Translations under genes and position numbers: made by a program
NCBI RefSeq assembly: GCF_014837165.1
Contig: NZ_JACSPM010000001.1
Coordinates: forward strand, 1,384,304-1,448,303
Direction: 5' to 3'
Length of the DNA: 64,000 bases
Origin: Microbacterium gallinarum
GTDB lineage: Bacteria; Actinomycetota; Actinomycetes; Actinomycetales; Microbacteriaceae
Shown here: piece after piece, positions 33,573-41,537 of the stretch
How positions within the stretch are numbered: position 1 is the stretch's first letter
Layout: every line of letters begins with the position of its first letter
Notes under the pieces: model-generated
Databases searched by the model: none
Told to the model about the DNA's origin: nothing
What the model saw: only the letters and a program-made list of their open reading frames with translations

Positions 33573-35159
33573 GTGAAGCGCTCTGTGAAACTGGTGGGCG
33601 CGGCAGCCCTCATCGCCGCATCCGCCCTCATCGTCAGTGCCTGTTCCGCCCCCGCTCAGAGCGAGTCGGAGGAACCCGCTGTCGAGTCGCTGGTCATCGA
33701 CAAGTCGTTCGACCTCGTGACCGCTGACCCCGCCCGCATGTTCGAGACGACGGGCGGCATCGTGCTGCACGCCGTCTACGACAGCCTGCTCACCTTCGCC
33801 GACGGCAACGCCGAGGAACCGCTGCCGAGCGTGGCCTCCGAGTGGTCGGTCAACGACGACGCGACCGAGTACACGTTCACCATCCGCGACGGCATCACCT
33901 TCTCCGACGGCACGCCGCTGACCGCTGCCGACGTCGTCTTCTCGCTGAACCGCGTGAAGAACGTCCAGGGCAACGGTTCCTTCCTGATGTCGGGTCTGTC
34001 GGTCGAAGCGCCTGACGACACCACCGTCGTGATCACCTCCGAGGAGCCGAACACGGCCGTCCCGGCGATCGTGACCAGCCCGACGCTGGGCATCGTCAAC
34101 AGCGCTCTCGTGAAGGAGAACGGCGGAACCGACGCCGAGGGCGCCGCAGACTCCGACACCGCGGAGGAGTTCCTCAACGAGACGTCGGCCGGCAGCGGCC
34201 CGTACACGATCGAGTCGTTCGACACCACGACCGAGACGGTGCTCGTGGCAAACCCCGAGTACTGGGGCGACGCGCCGGTCTACGACCGCGTCGTGCTGCG
34301 CAACGCCACCGCCGAGGCCCAGTTGATGGATGTCCAGAGCGGCACCGCCCACGTCGCGCTCGACCTGGGATCCGACCAGATCGCGGGCCTCGGGTCAGAC
34401 GTCATCGTGAGCACCTCGCAGTCGCCGACGATCTTCTTCGTGTTCCTCAACGCCGACTCGGGCGTTTCGGAGATCACGTCGAACCCGGACTTCCGCGAGG
34501 CGGTCAAGTACGGTCTCGACTTCGACGGCATCCTCGAGCTCGCCGGTGAAGGCGCGGAGCGCGCTTACGGCATCGTCCCCTCGTCCTACCTCGGCGCCCT
34601 GGGTCCCGACGGTGCGGTCGAGCGCGATGTCGACCGTGCGACGGAGGCAGCCGGCCGCGTCGGCGGCGACCTGTCCGTCGACCTCGAGTACGCGAGCGAC
34701 TTCTCGAGCAACGGTCTGTCGATGCAGCCCTTCGCCGAGCGCATCGCCTCGCAGCTGGCCGAGGTCGGCATCACGGTGAACCTGAAGCCCGGTCCCATCG
34801 CCACGACGCTCGAGAGCTACCGTGCGGGCACGGAGCAGATGGGCCTGTGGCTGTGGAACCCGGACTACCCGGACTCGGCCGACTACCTGGCCTTCGGTCC
34901 CGGTGAGGTCGTCGGTCTCCGTGCAGGCTGGGCGGCCGGCGCCGACCCCGAGCTCGAGGCTGTCATGGCCGAGGTCGCGACCGAGACGGATGCGGCGACC
35001 CGCGAGACGCTCTACCAGGAGTTCCAGCAGCTGCACAACGAAGCCGGTGTGATCATCCCGCTGTTCCAGCCCGCGGCGTCGGTCGTCTCGGCGTCGGCGA
35101 TCGGGGAGGTCAAGTTCGACCCGGTATTCTCGCTGGACATCGCAGCCATCGGCCGCTGA
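33573..35159 (+). CDS. Dipeptide-type ABC transporter substrate-binding lipoprotein (module 1)
   Basis: This gene encodes 528 aa of solute-binding family 5. The signal sequence ends at lipobox VSAC (Cys24). Further motifs are KSFDLVTADPARMFETTGGIVLHAVYDSL, FTIRDGITFSDGTPLTAADVVFSLNR and the domain-closing AVKYGLDFDGILELAGEG. The receptor is anchored outside the membrane and probably binds peptides or related solutes; ligand size cannot be read. GTG 33573 follows AAAGAGGAA. A strong hairpin separates it from the permease genes, an arrangement that often keeps binding-protein mRNA more abundant than that of the membrane parts. Confidence 0.93.
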   Translation: MKRSVKLVGAAALIAASALIVSACSAPAQSESEEPAVESLVIDKSFDLVTADPARMFETTGGIVLHAVYDSLLTFADGNAEEPLPSVASEWSVNDDATEYTFTIRDGITFSDGTPLTAADVVFSLNRVKNVQGNGSFLMSGLSVEAPDDTTVVITSEEPNTAVPAIVTSPTLGIVNSALVKENGGTDAEGAADSDTAEEFLNETSAGSGPYTIESFDTTTETVLVANPEYWGDAPVYDRVVLRNATAEAQLMDVQSGTAHVALDLGSDQIAGLGSDVIVSTSQSPTIFFVFLNADSGVSEITSNPDFREAVKYGLDFDGILELAGEGAERAYGIVPSSYLGALGPDGAVERDVDRATEAAGRVGGDLSVDLEYASDFSSNGLSMQPFAERIASQLAEVGITVNLKPGPIATTLESYRAGTEQMGLWLWNPDYPDSADYLAFGPGEVVGLRAGWAAGADPELEAVMAEVATETDAATRETLYQEFQQLHNEAGVIIPLFQPAASVVSASAIGEVKFDPVFSLDIAAIGR

Positions 35160-35165
35160 TCCGAC

Positions 35166-35211
35166 GCACACGCTCCGAGGGGGGAGTTCGTCTCCCCCTC
35201 GGGGCGTGTGC
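35166..35211 (+). terminator. Intra-operon stem-loop between binding protein and permease genes
   Basis: GCACACGC pairs with GCGTGTGC and an inner CCGAGGGGG with CCCCCTCGG, closed by a short TTCG-containing loop. There is no T-run. It is best read as an mRNA stabiliser or partial terminator. Confidence 0.6.
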
Positions 35212-35252
35212 CGCCTCACCCATCCCCCCTCATCAGAAATCCGAGGTGACCC

Positions 35253-36266
35253 GTGGCGCTGTTCATCGCCAAGCGGTTGGGCGCCGCCGTACTCCTGGTC
35301 ATCGGCACGATCCTCGTCGCGTTCCTCCTCACCGCGGTTCTCCCCGGTGACGCCGCGACGGCGCGGCTGGGCGAACGCGCCGCGGCCGACCCCGAACTCG
35401 TCGCCGCGATGCGCGAGCGCCTGGGGCTCGACCGGCCGCTGTACGAGCAGTTCTTCCTCTACGTCTCGGGCGTGACCCGGGGCGATCTGGGCGAGTCGGT
35501 GCAGACTGCGCGTCCGGTCATGACGGACCTGCAGCTGTTCGGACCCGCGTCGGCCGAGCTGGCACTCGCGGCCACCCTCATCGCCGTGATCGTCGGCGGC
35601 GGCCTCGGCATCGTCGCCGCGCTCCGTGCGAACGGTCACCTCGACAACGCGCTGCGGGCTCTCAGCCTCGGCGGTGTCTCGATCCCGATCTTCTGGTTCG
35701 CGCTCATCGCGACCGCGATCTTCTCCACCCAGCTGGGCTGGTTCCCCTCGTCGGGCCGGCTCGACGCGGGTGTGATCCCTCCACCGCGGGTCACCGGCTT
35801 CTACACGATCGACTCGCTCCTGGCCGGTGATCTGCCCCTCTTCTGGCAGGCGGTGACCCACCTGATCCTCCCCGCGATCGTGCTGTCGGCCGCGATGGTC
35901 GGACTCCTGATGCGCTTCACCCGGGCATCGGTGCTCGACGTCCTGGGTCAGGAGTACATCCGGGCGGCCGAGGCGAAAGGCCTCAGCGGCCGGCGGGTGG
36001 TCTTCGGACACGTCCTGCGCGGCGCGCTCGTCCCCGTGATCACGGTCGTCGGCACCGCCTTCGCCTCGCTTCTGGCGGGAACGGTGCTCGTCGAGCAGAT
36101 CTTCGCCTGGCCGGGCATCGGGTCGTACGCCTACCGGGCGGCCTCGACACTCGACCTCGCCGCCATCGTGGGCGTGACGATCTTCGTCGCCCTCATCTAC
36201 ATCTTCGTCAACCTCGTGACAGACATCCTGTACGGGGTCATCGACCCGAGGATCCGTCGCGCATGA
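35253..36266 (+). CDS. Dipeptide-type ABC transporter permease, DppB-like (module 1)
   Basis: This gene encodes 337 aa from GTG 35253 after GAGGTGA. The N-terminal LFIAKRLGAAVLLVIGTILVAFLLTAVLPGD and RLGLDRPLYEQFFLYVSGVTRGDLGESV are typical of DppB/OppB subunits. Six transmembrane segments are expected, with the EAA motif EYIRAAEAKGLSGRRVVFGHVLRGA. It forms a heterodimeric channel with the next gene product. The stop overlaps the DppC-like start (ATGA-type overlap at 36263). Confidence 0.94.
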   Translation: MALFIAKRLGAAVLLVIGTILVAFLLTAVLPGDAATARLGERAAADPELVAAMRERLGLDRPLYEQFFLYVSGVTRGDLGESVQTARPVMTDLQLFGPASAELALAATLIAVIVGGGLGIVAALRANGHLDNALRALSLGGVSIPIFWFALIATAIFSTQLGWFPSSGRLDAGVIPPPRVTGFYTIDSLLAGDLPLFWQAVTHLILPAIVLSAAMVGLLMRFTRASVLDVLGQEYIRAAEAKGLSGRRVVFGHVLRGALVPVITVVGTAFASLLAGTVLVEQIFAWPGIGSYAYRAASTLDLAAIVGVTIFVALIYIFVNLVTDILYGVIDPRIRRA

Positions 36267-37177
36267 CTGTCACCGAGCAAGCCCTCGACACGGTGGACCC
36301 CGTCGGCTCCGTCGACAAGCGGCGCTGGATTCCCCGCTGGCGTCTGCCCGCAGCCTGGCGTCGCCCGCTGGCGATCGTCGGTGTGCTGATCGTCGCGTTC
36401 TGGGTGTTCGTGATGATCTTCGCGCCTCTCCTCGCGCCTTACGACCCGCTCGCGCAGGATTCCGCCCGGTTCCTTCCGCCCTCGCCCGAGCACTGGTTCG
36501 GCACCGACGGAGTCGGCCGCGACGTGCTCTCGCGCGTGATCTACGGCGCACGGATCAGCATCCCGATCGCGGTCATGCTTGTGCTGCTCTCGCTCGTGAT
36601 CGGCGCCACGATCGGGGCGCTCAGCGGCTACTTCGGCGGTGGCGTCGACGCTGTCGCGATGCGCGTGGTCGACCTCTTCTTCGCGTTCCCCGCGATCATC
36701 CTGGCGATGGCGGTGTCGGCAGCGCTCGGCCCCTCGCTCGTGAATGCCGTGCTGGCCATCGTGGTCGTCTCGTGGCCGGCGTACGCGCGCGTGACCAGAT
36801 CCCTGGTCATAGGTCTGCGCGACAGCAACTTCATCGCCGCCTCGCGGCTGATCGGCGCGTCACCGGCCCGCACGCTCGGTCGCGACATCGCGCCGAACAT
36901 CCTGGGCCCGATCGTCGTGATCTCGACGCTCGAGCTCGGAAACGCGATCCTGCTGCTCGCTGGCCTGAGCTACCTCGGGCTCGGCGCGGTCCCGCCCACT
37001 CCCGAGTGGGGTGCGATGGTCTCGGAGGGCTCACGGGTGTTCTACAACTACTGGGTCGCCCTGTTCCCGGGCCTCGCGATCTTGAGCATCGTGCTCGCCT
37101 TCAACTTCATCGGCGACTCGCTGCGCGACGCCCTCGACCCCCGCACGTCCCGCGCCGTGCAGTCGATGGAGCTGTGA
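36263..37177 (+). CDS. Dipeptide-type ABC transporter permease, DppC-like (module 1)
   Basis: This gene encodes 304 aa. One N-terminal helix (about 38-60) is followed by the DppC-specific LAPYDPLAQDSARFLPPSPEHWFGTDGVGRDVLSRVIYGAR stretch and the permease domain with EAA loop NFIAASRLIGASPARTLGRDIAPN. It pairs with the DppB-like protein. It is coupled upstream by a 4-nt overlap and downstream by TGATG. Confidence 0.94.
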   Translation: MTVTEQALDTVDPVGSVDKRRWIPRWRLPAAWRRPLAIVGVLIVAFWVFVMIFAPLLAPYDPLAQDSARFLPPSPEHWFGTDGVGRDVLSRVIYGARISIPIAVMLVLLSLVIGATIGALSGYFGGGVDAVAMRVVDLFFAFPAIILAMAVSAALGPSLVNAVLAIVVVSWPAYARVTRSLVIGLRDSNFIAASRLIGASPARTLGRDIAPNILGPIVVISTLELGNAILLLAGLSYLGLGAVPPTPEWGAMVSEGSRVFYNYWVALFPGLAILSIVLAFNFIGDSLRDALDPRTSRAVQSMEL

Positions 37178-37959
37178 TGGCCACTCTTCTCGACATCCGC
37201 GACCTTCACATCGCCGTGGGCGGACGGGCGCTCGTCGACGGCGTCGACATCACGGTCGAGCCCGGCGAGGTCGTGGGCCTCGCGGGTGAGAGCGGCAGCG
37301 GCAAGACGCTGACGGCCCTCACCGCGCTCGGCTTCCTGCCCGACAACGCCACCACCTCGGGCCAGGTGCTCCTGGACGGGCAGGACGTGCTCTCGCTCGA
37401 CACCGCCGCTCTGCGCCGGCTGCGCGGCGACCGGGTGGCGATGGTCTTCCAGGACCCGATGACGTCGCTGCATCCGATGCTCACGATCGAGACCCAGCTC
37501 ACCGAGCACCAGCGGGTGCACCGGGGTCTCACGCGAAGGCAGGCCCGTGAGCACGCGATCGAATTGCTCGATCGTGTGCGCATCCCCGCCCCGCATCTCG
37601 CGATCCGCTCGTATCCGCACCGCTTCTCGGGCGGCATGCGCCAGCGGATCTCGATCGCCTCGGCTCTCGCGTGCGAGCCCGAGCTGCTGATCGCCGACGA
37701 GGTGACGACCGCCCTCGACGTCACGGTGCAGGCCGGCATCCTCAACCTGCTCCAGAGTCTTCGCGAGGAGCTGGGGATGGCGATGCTGTTCATCACGCAC
37801 GACCTCGCGGTCATGAACGTGGTCTCCGACCGGCTGTACGTGATGCGGTCGGGCAAGGTCGTCGAGACGGGTGTCACGCGGGACGTGCTCGCCGAACCGC
37901 AGCACGAGTACACGCGGGCGCTCGTCGACGCGCTCCCCGACACGGAGGTGGCGCGATGA
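37177..37959 (+). CDS. Dipeptide-type ABC transporter ATPase, DppD-like (module 1)
   Basis: This gene encodes 260 aa. Walker A GESGSGKT lies near 37-44 and the Q-loop is in MVFQDPMTSLHP. The signature is FSGGMRQR, and Walker B reads LLIADEVTTALDVT, where most relatives have ADEPTTALD. It lacks the long oligopeptide-specific C-terminal extension seen in many DppD proteins (family usually about 320 aa), ending soon after the H-loop region. ATG 37177 overlaps the DppC stop. It works with the DppF-like partner. Confidence 0.92.
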   Translation: MATLLDIRDLHIAVGGRALVDGVDITVEPGEVVGLAGESGSGKTLTALTALGFLPDNATTSGQVLLDGQDVLSLDTAALRRLRGDRVAMVFQDPMTSLHPMLTIETQLTEHQRVHRGLTRRQAREHAIELLDRVRIPAPHLAIRSYPHRFSGGMRQRISIASALACEPELLIADEVTTALDVTVQAGILNLLQSLREELGMAMLFITHDLAVMNVVSDRLYVMRSGKVVETGVTRDVLAEPQHEYTRALVDALPDTEVAR

Positions 37960-38828
37960 CCGCGCTGAAGGTCGAAGACGTCGTCGTCGAGTACAAGGTC
38001 ACCGGTCGCCCCACCGTTCGGGCGGTCGATGGTGTCTCGATCCATGTCGAGGCGGGCGAGGTCCTCGGACTCGTCGGCGAGTCGGGCTGCGGAAAGTCCT
38101 CCCTCGGGCGCGCGATCGTCGGACTCAACCCCCTCGATTCGGGCAAGGTCCTCATCGACGGCCGGTCGATCGCGCCGCTCGGGCGTCGTGCCCGTCCCGT
38201 CGCAGACCGCACCGTGCAGATGGTCTTCCAGGACCCGTACTCCTCGCTGAACCCCCGCCGACGCGTGGGCCGCCAGATCCAGGATGCCGTGCCCGGCCGC
38301 GGCGGAGCCGCCCGCGTGCGCGAGCTGCTCGAAGCGGTGGGTCTCCCGGCGTCTGCCGCCAACCGGTTTCCGCACCAGTTCTCGGGGGGGCAGCGTCAGC
38401 GGATCGCGATCGCGCGGGCGCTCGCCTCGGATCCGCGGGTCATCGTCGCCGACGAGCCGGTATCGGCACTCGACGCCTCTACCCGGCTGCAGGTTGCCGG
38501 GCTGCTCTCCGACACCGCGACCGCTCAAGGAGTCGCGCTGCTCATGATCTCGCACGACCTGTCGGGTCTGCGGGTCATCGCCGACCGCATCGCGGTCATG
38601 CACTTCGGGCGCATCGTCGAGGTCGCCCCGACCGACGTGATCTGGGCCGAGCCGCGGCATCCGTACACCCGTGAGCTCATCAGCGCGATCCCGCGCCTGG
38701 GTCGTGACGCGCCCATGCCGTCCGCGCCCGAACGGCGAGGAGCCGTCATCCGAACCGACGAGGAAGCCCGGCTGGTCGAATGCGCACCCGGGCATTTCGT
38801 CGCAGCCGAGGCGTTGGTCGCGTCCTGA
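37956..38828 (+). CDS. Dipeptide-type ABC transporter ATPase, DppF-like (module 1)
   Basis: This gene encodes 290 aa. It has Walker A GESGCGKS, the Q-loop in MVFQDPYSSLNPRRRV, signature FSGGQRQR, Walker B VIVADEPVSALD and switch His in MISHDLSG. The C-terminal part (HPYTRELISAIPRLG and EEARLVECAPGHFV) is a short oligopeptide/dipeptide transporter extension. ATG 37956 overlaps the previous stop by ATGA. It completes the five-gene importer and is followed 34 nt later by an amidohydrolase gene, which suggests that the imported solute is hydrolysed by it. Confidence 0.93.
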   Translation: MTALKVEDVVVEYKVTGRPTVRAVDGVSIHVEAGEVLGLVGESGCGKSSLGRAIVGLNPLDSGKVLIDGRSIAPLGRRARPVADRTVQMVFQDPYSSLNPRRRVGRQIQDAVPGRGGAARVRELLEAVGLPASAANRFPHQFSGGQRQRIAIARALASDPRVIVADEPVSALDASTRLQVAGLLSDTATAQGVALLMISHDLSGLRVIADRIAVMHFGRIVEVAPTDVIWAEPRHPYTRELISAIPRLGRDAPMPSAPERRGAVIRTDEEARLVECAPGHFVAAEALVAS

Positions 38829-38862
38829 GGGCGCAAGATCGCCGGCAACACAGAGAGGAGCG

Positions 38863-40137
38863 ATGCAGGTGGGTGTAGTCACCTCGTTCGAGACGAAGGG
38901 TCATGCCGAGCTTCGCAATCTGCGGCTCGTCGACGTCGAGGAAGGGGTCGTGCGTGCGGGTCTTGCGATCAGGATCCGCGACGGCGTGATCGAAGCGATC
39001 ATCCCCGACGACGGGTCGAGCGAGGGGTCCGGCACGTCCGGCCTCCCTGTGCTCGACATGGGCGGCGCCTTCGTGGCTCCGGGACTCATCAACATGCACA
39101 CGCACTTCTCGCTGTCGCTCCCCGGTCCCGTCGGAGAGCGACTCGAGTCGATGGATCCCGCGGGGATCGCCCTCTACATGGCCGACGGCGCTCGCCGCAC
39201 CCTGCACAACGGCGTGACGACCGTGCGGTGCGTCGCCGAGAAAGGTCACGCGGACTTCGCGCTGCGGGAGGCGATCGGCAGCGGTTGGGTGCAAGGCCCC
39301 CGCATCTACACCGCCGGGCGGGCGCTCGTGTGCACGGGCGGCCACGGCCACTCGTCGGACGACACCATGGAGTGCGACGGCGCCGACGAGTTCGCCCGGG
39401 GCGTGCGCACGCAGATCCGCGCCGGTGCCGACCTCATCAAGATCATGATCTCGGGCGGTATCGCCGGCGAGCACGAGACGATCTCGACCCCGCAGCTCAC
39501 CACCGACGAGATGGCGGCGGCGATCTCGACCGCCCACGCGTGGGGCCGCAAGGTCACCGCTCACGCGGGCCCGGCCGCGGTCATCGCCGAGGCCGTGCGC
39601 CTCGGTCTCGACTGCGTCGAGCACGGCTACGAGCTGACTGCAGAGGTGTGCCGAGCGATGGCCGAGAACGGAACGGCACTGGTGCCGACGCTCATCGTCA
39701 CCCGCTCGGGCGCGTTCTTCGACGAGCTCGGGGTTCCGCAGTGGATGCAGCAGCGCTCCCTCGGTGCCGGTGAGCGCCACATCGCGTCGTACCGGATGGC
39801 CCTGGAAGCGGGTGTCGACGTGCTCCTCGGCAGTGACATGCCCCCGTTCTGGCCGTTCGAGGGCACGTCGGCGGTCGTCCGCGAGCTCGAGCACATGCAC
39901 GACTTCGGACTGGATGCCGCGCGCACGCTGCGCGCGGGAACCCTCGCGCCCGCGCGGTGGCTCGGCATCGATGACCAGACCGGCAGTATCGCCGAGGGCA
40001 AGTGGGCCGATCTGATCGCGCTCCCCGAAGACCCGCTGGCCTCTCCGTCGGCGCTTCGCGACCTCGACTTCGTCATGCAGGGCGGCGTCGTCGTCCGAGA
40101 CGACGGCAGGGCGACGCCCGGCACGGAGGAGCGGTGA
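38863..40137 (+). CDS. Amidohydrolase superfamily protein (metal-dependent, prolidase/dipeptidase-like)
   Basis: This gene encodes 424 aa. It has HxH in INMHTHFSL, the probable carboxylated Lys in GADLIKIMISGG, metal His residues in KVTAHAG and CVEHGY, and the catalytic Asp in LGSDMP. These are the full binuclear-zinc pattern of the COG1228/Sgx9260-like group, several of which hydrolyse Xaa-Arg, Xaa-Pro or other N-acyl amino acids. An imidazolonepropionase-type role is less likely without hut genes. ATG 38863 follows GAGAGGAG. It is coupled by TGATG to the TIGR04076 gene. It is cytoplasmic, consistent with action after import. Confidence 0.88.
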   Translation: MQVGVVTSFETKGHAELRNLRLVDVEEGVVRAGLAIRIRDGVIEAIIPDDGSSEGSGTSGLPVLDMGGAFVAPGLINMHTHFSLSLPGPVGERLESMDPAGIALYMADGARRTLHNGVTTVRCVAEKGHADFALREAIGSGWVQGPRIYTAGRALVCTGGHGHSSDDTMECDGADEFARGVRTQIRAGADLIKIMISGGIAGEHETISTPQLTTDEMAAAISTAHAWGRKVTAHAGPAAVIAEAVRLGLDCVEHGYELTAEVCRAMAENGTALVPTLIVTRSGAFFDELGVPQWMQQRSLGAGERHIASYRMALEAGVDVLLGSDMPPFWPFEGTSAVVRELEHMHDFGLDAARTLRAGTLAPARWLGIDDQTGSIAEGKWADLIALPEDPLASPSALRDLDFVMQGGVVVRDDGRATPGTEER

Positions 40138-40463
40138 TGACGACCGGCGATGGCGACATGGAGCTCTACGACCTCGAGGTCGTGGTCGATCGCATCGAGG
40201 GGCGCTCGGTCTGCGGCATGGCCGTGGGCGACCGCTTCACGGTGACCGGCAGCAACGAGCTGCGCATCCCCGGCGACACGCACTTCTGCCTGTACGCACT
40301 GAGCGCCGCGCTCCCGCTCATTCCGGCGAAGCAGCGGCCGCTGCCGGCCTGCGACTGGCTCGAACGAGACAGCGAGGTCGCGTGCCCCGACCCCGAGGAG
40401 CGGCTCGTGATGCGCATCGAGCGGGGCGCGCTGCGCTCGATGGACTCGAGCGAGCTCACGTGA
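40137..40463 (+). CDS. TIGR04076-like small protein of unknown function
   Basis: This gene encodes 108 aa. The pattern ELYDLEVVVDRIEGRSVCGMAVGDRF, FCLYALSAALPLIPAKQR, ACDWLERDSEVACPDPE and VMRIER fits the TIGR04076 family, small proteins with several conserved Cys and no known activity. GGAGGAG precedes the ATG. It is locked between the amidohydrolase (TGATG overlap) and the LLM oxidoreductase (GTGA overlap), so all three are probably made in fixed ratio. Cys residues at CGM, FCL, ACD and ACP could hold a metal, which is a guess. Confidence 0.75.
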   Translation: MTTGDGDMELYDLEVVVDRIEGRSVCGMAVGDRFTVTGSNELRIPGDTHFCLYALSAALPLIPAKQRPLPACDWLERDSEVACPDPEERLVMRIERGALRSMDSSELT

Positions 40464-41482
40464 ACGGCTCCGGTGTGCCGATCTCGCTCGGCCTGCAGAC
40501 CGACAAGGCGCGCGGCGCGTATGCCGAGCTGGCTGTGCTGGCCGAGGAGCTGGACTTCGACGGGGTGAGCGTCTTCTCCGACCTGCTCTACCAGTCGTCG
40601 ATCGTGCCCCTCATCGAGATGGCCTGGGCGACGGAGCGGATCCGCCTCGGCTGCGCGTGCTGGAATCCCTTCACCCTCCACCCGTACGAGATCGCGAATC
40701 AGGCGGCGCTGCTCGACGAGCACAGCGGCGGCCGCGCGTACGTCGGTCTCGCGCGTGGGTCATGGCTCGACGGAATCGGCGTGCAGCCGAAGCGCCCGGT
40801 CGCACATCTGCGTGATGCTGTGGGATTCATCGACGCTCTGCTCGAGGGTGAGGGCCGCGGCTATGAGGGGCCGACCTTCCGGCTGGACGAGGGCGTGCGA
40901 CTCGTCACGCACTCGCGCCGGCTTCCGATCCTGGTGGGCTCGTGGGGGCCGCTCGGTGCGGCGCTGGCCGGTGAGCGCGCCGACGAGATCAAGATCGGCG
41001 GATGCGCTAACCCGGCCATGATCGGAGTCACCCGTGAGCGGCTGCGAGTCGGTGCCGACTCCGCCGGGAGGCGGGCCGAGGACATCGGCGTCGTGCTCGG
41101 CGCGGTGACCGTGATCGATGGTGACCGCGATGCCGCCCGGAGCCTGGCCCGCCGAGAGGTCGCCATGTATCTCGATGTCATCGCCGAGCTCGATCCGACC
41201 GTGCAGCTGCCCCCCGACCTCATCCCGACGATCCGCGAACGGATCCGCGACGGTCGCGACGACGCCGGCGAGATCATCCCCGACGACGTCCTCGACCTGT
41301 TCGCGTTCGCGGGCGACCCCGACGACATCGCCGCGCAGGCGCAGGGGCTCATCGATGCGGGCGTGGACCGCATCGAGTTCGGCACGCCGCACGGCACCGA
41401 CGAAGCGGAGGGGATCCGCCTGCTCGGACGCGAGGTGCTTCCGCGGCTGAGTCCGGCTCGGCGCCCGGCGCCCGGCCGATAG
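40460..41482 (+). CDS. LLM class flavin-dependent oxidoreductase (module 1)
   Basis: This gene encodes 340 aa from GTG 40460, which overlaps the upstream stop. The luciferase-like TIM barrel is shown by ISLGLQTDKARGAYAELAVLAEELDFDGVSVFSD, RIRLGCACWNPFTLHPYEIANQAALLDEHSGGRAYVGLARGSW and the C-terminal IDAGVDRIEFGTPHG. The family uses F420 or FMN; the methylene-H4MPT-reductase-like pattern favours F420, which is inference. It is paralogous to the LLM at 45550. In this operon it may oxidise or reduce a group on the imported peptide-like compound. Confidence 0.85.
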   Translation: MNGSGVPISLGLQTDKARGAYAELAVLAEELDFDGVSVFSDLLYQSSIVPLIEMAWATERIRLGCACWNPFTLHPYEIANQAALLDEHSGGRAYVGLARGSWLDGIGVQPKRPVAHLRDAVGFIDALLEGEGRGYEGPTFRLDEGVRLVTHSRRLPILVGSWGPLGAALAGERADEIKIGGCANPAMIGVTRERLRVGADSAGRRAEDIGVVLGAVTVIDGDRDAARSLARREVAMYLDVIAELDPTVQLPPDLIPTIRERIRDGRDDAGEIIPDDVLDLFAFAGDPDDIAAQAQGLIDAGVDRIEFGTPHGTDEAEGIRLLGREVLPRLSPARRPAPGR

Positions 41483-41492
41483 ACGTTCTCGA

Positions 41493-41513
41493 GCGTGCCC
41501 TCATGCGGCACGC
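41493..41513 (+). terminator. Hairpin between the LLM and S9 peptidase genes
   Basis: GCGTGCC and GGCACGC enclose a 7-nt loop, 10 nt after the LLM stop. It is weak as a terminator; a processing or attenuation site is possible. Confidence 0.4.
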
Positions 41514-41537
41514 GCGACCCTGAGAGGAGACAGCAGT

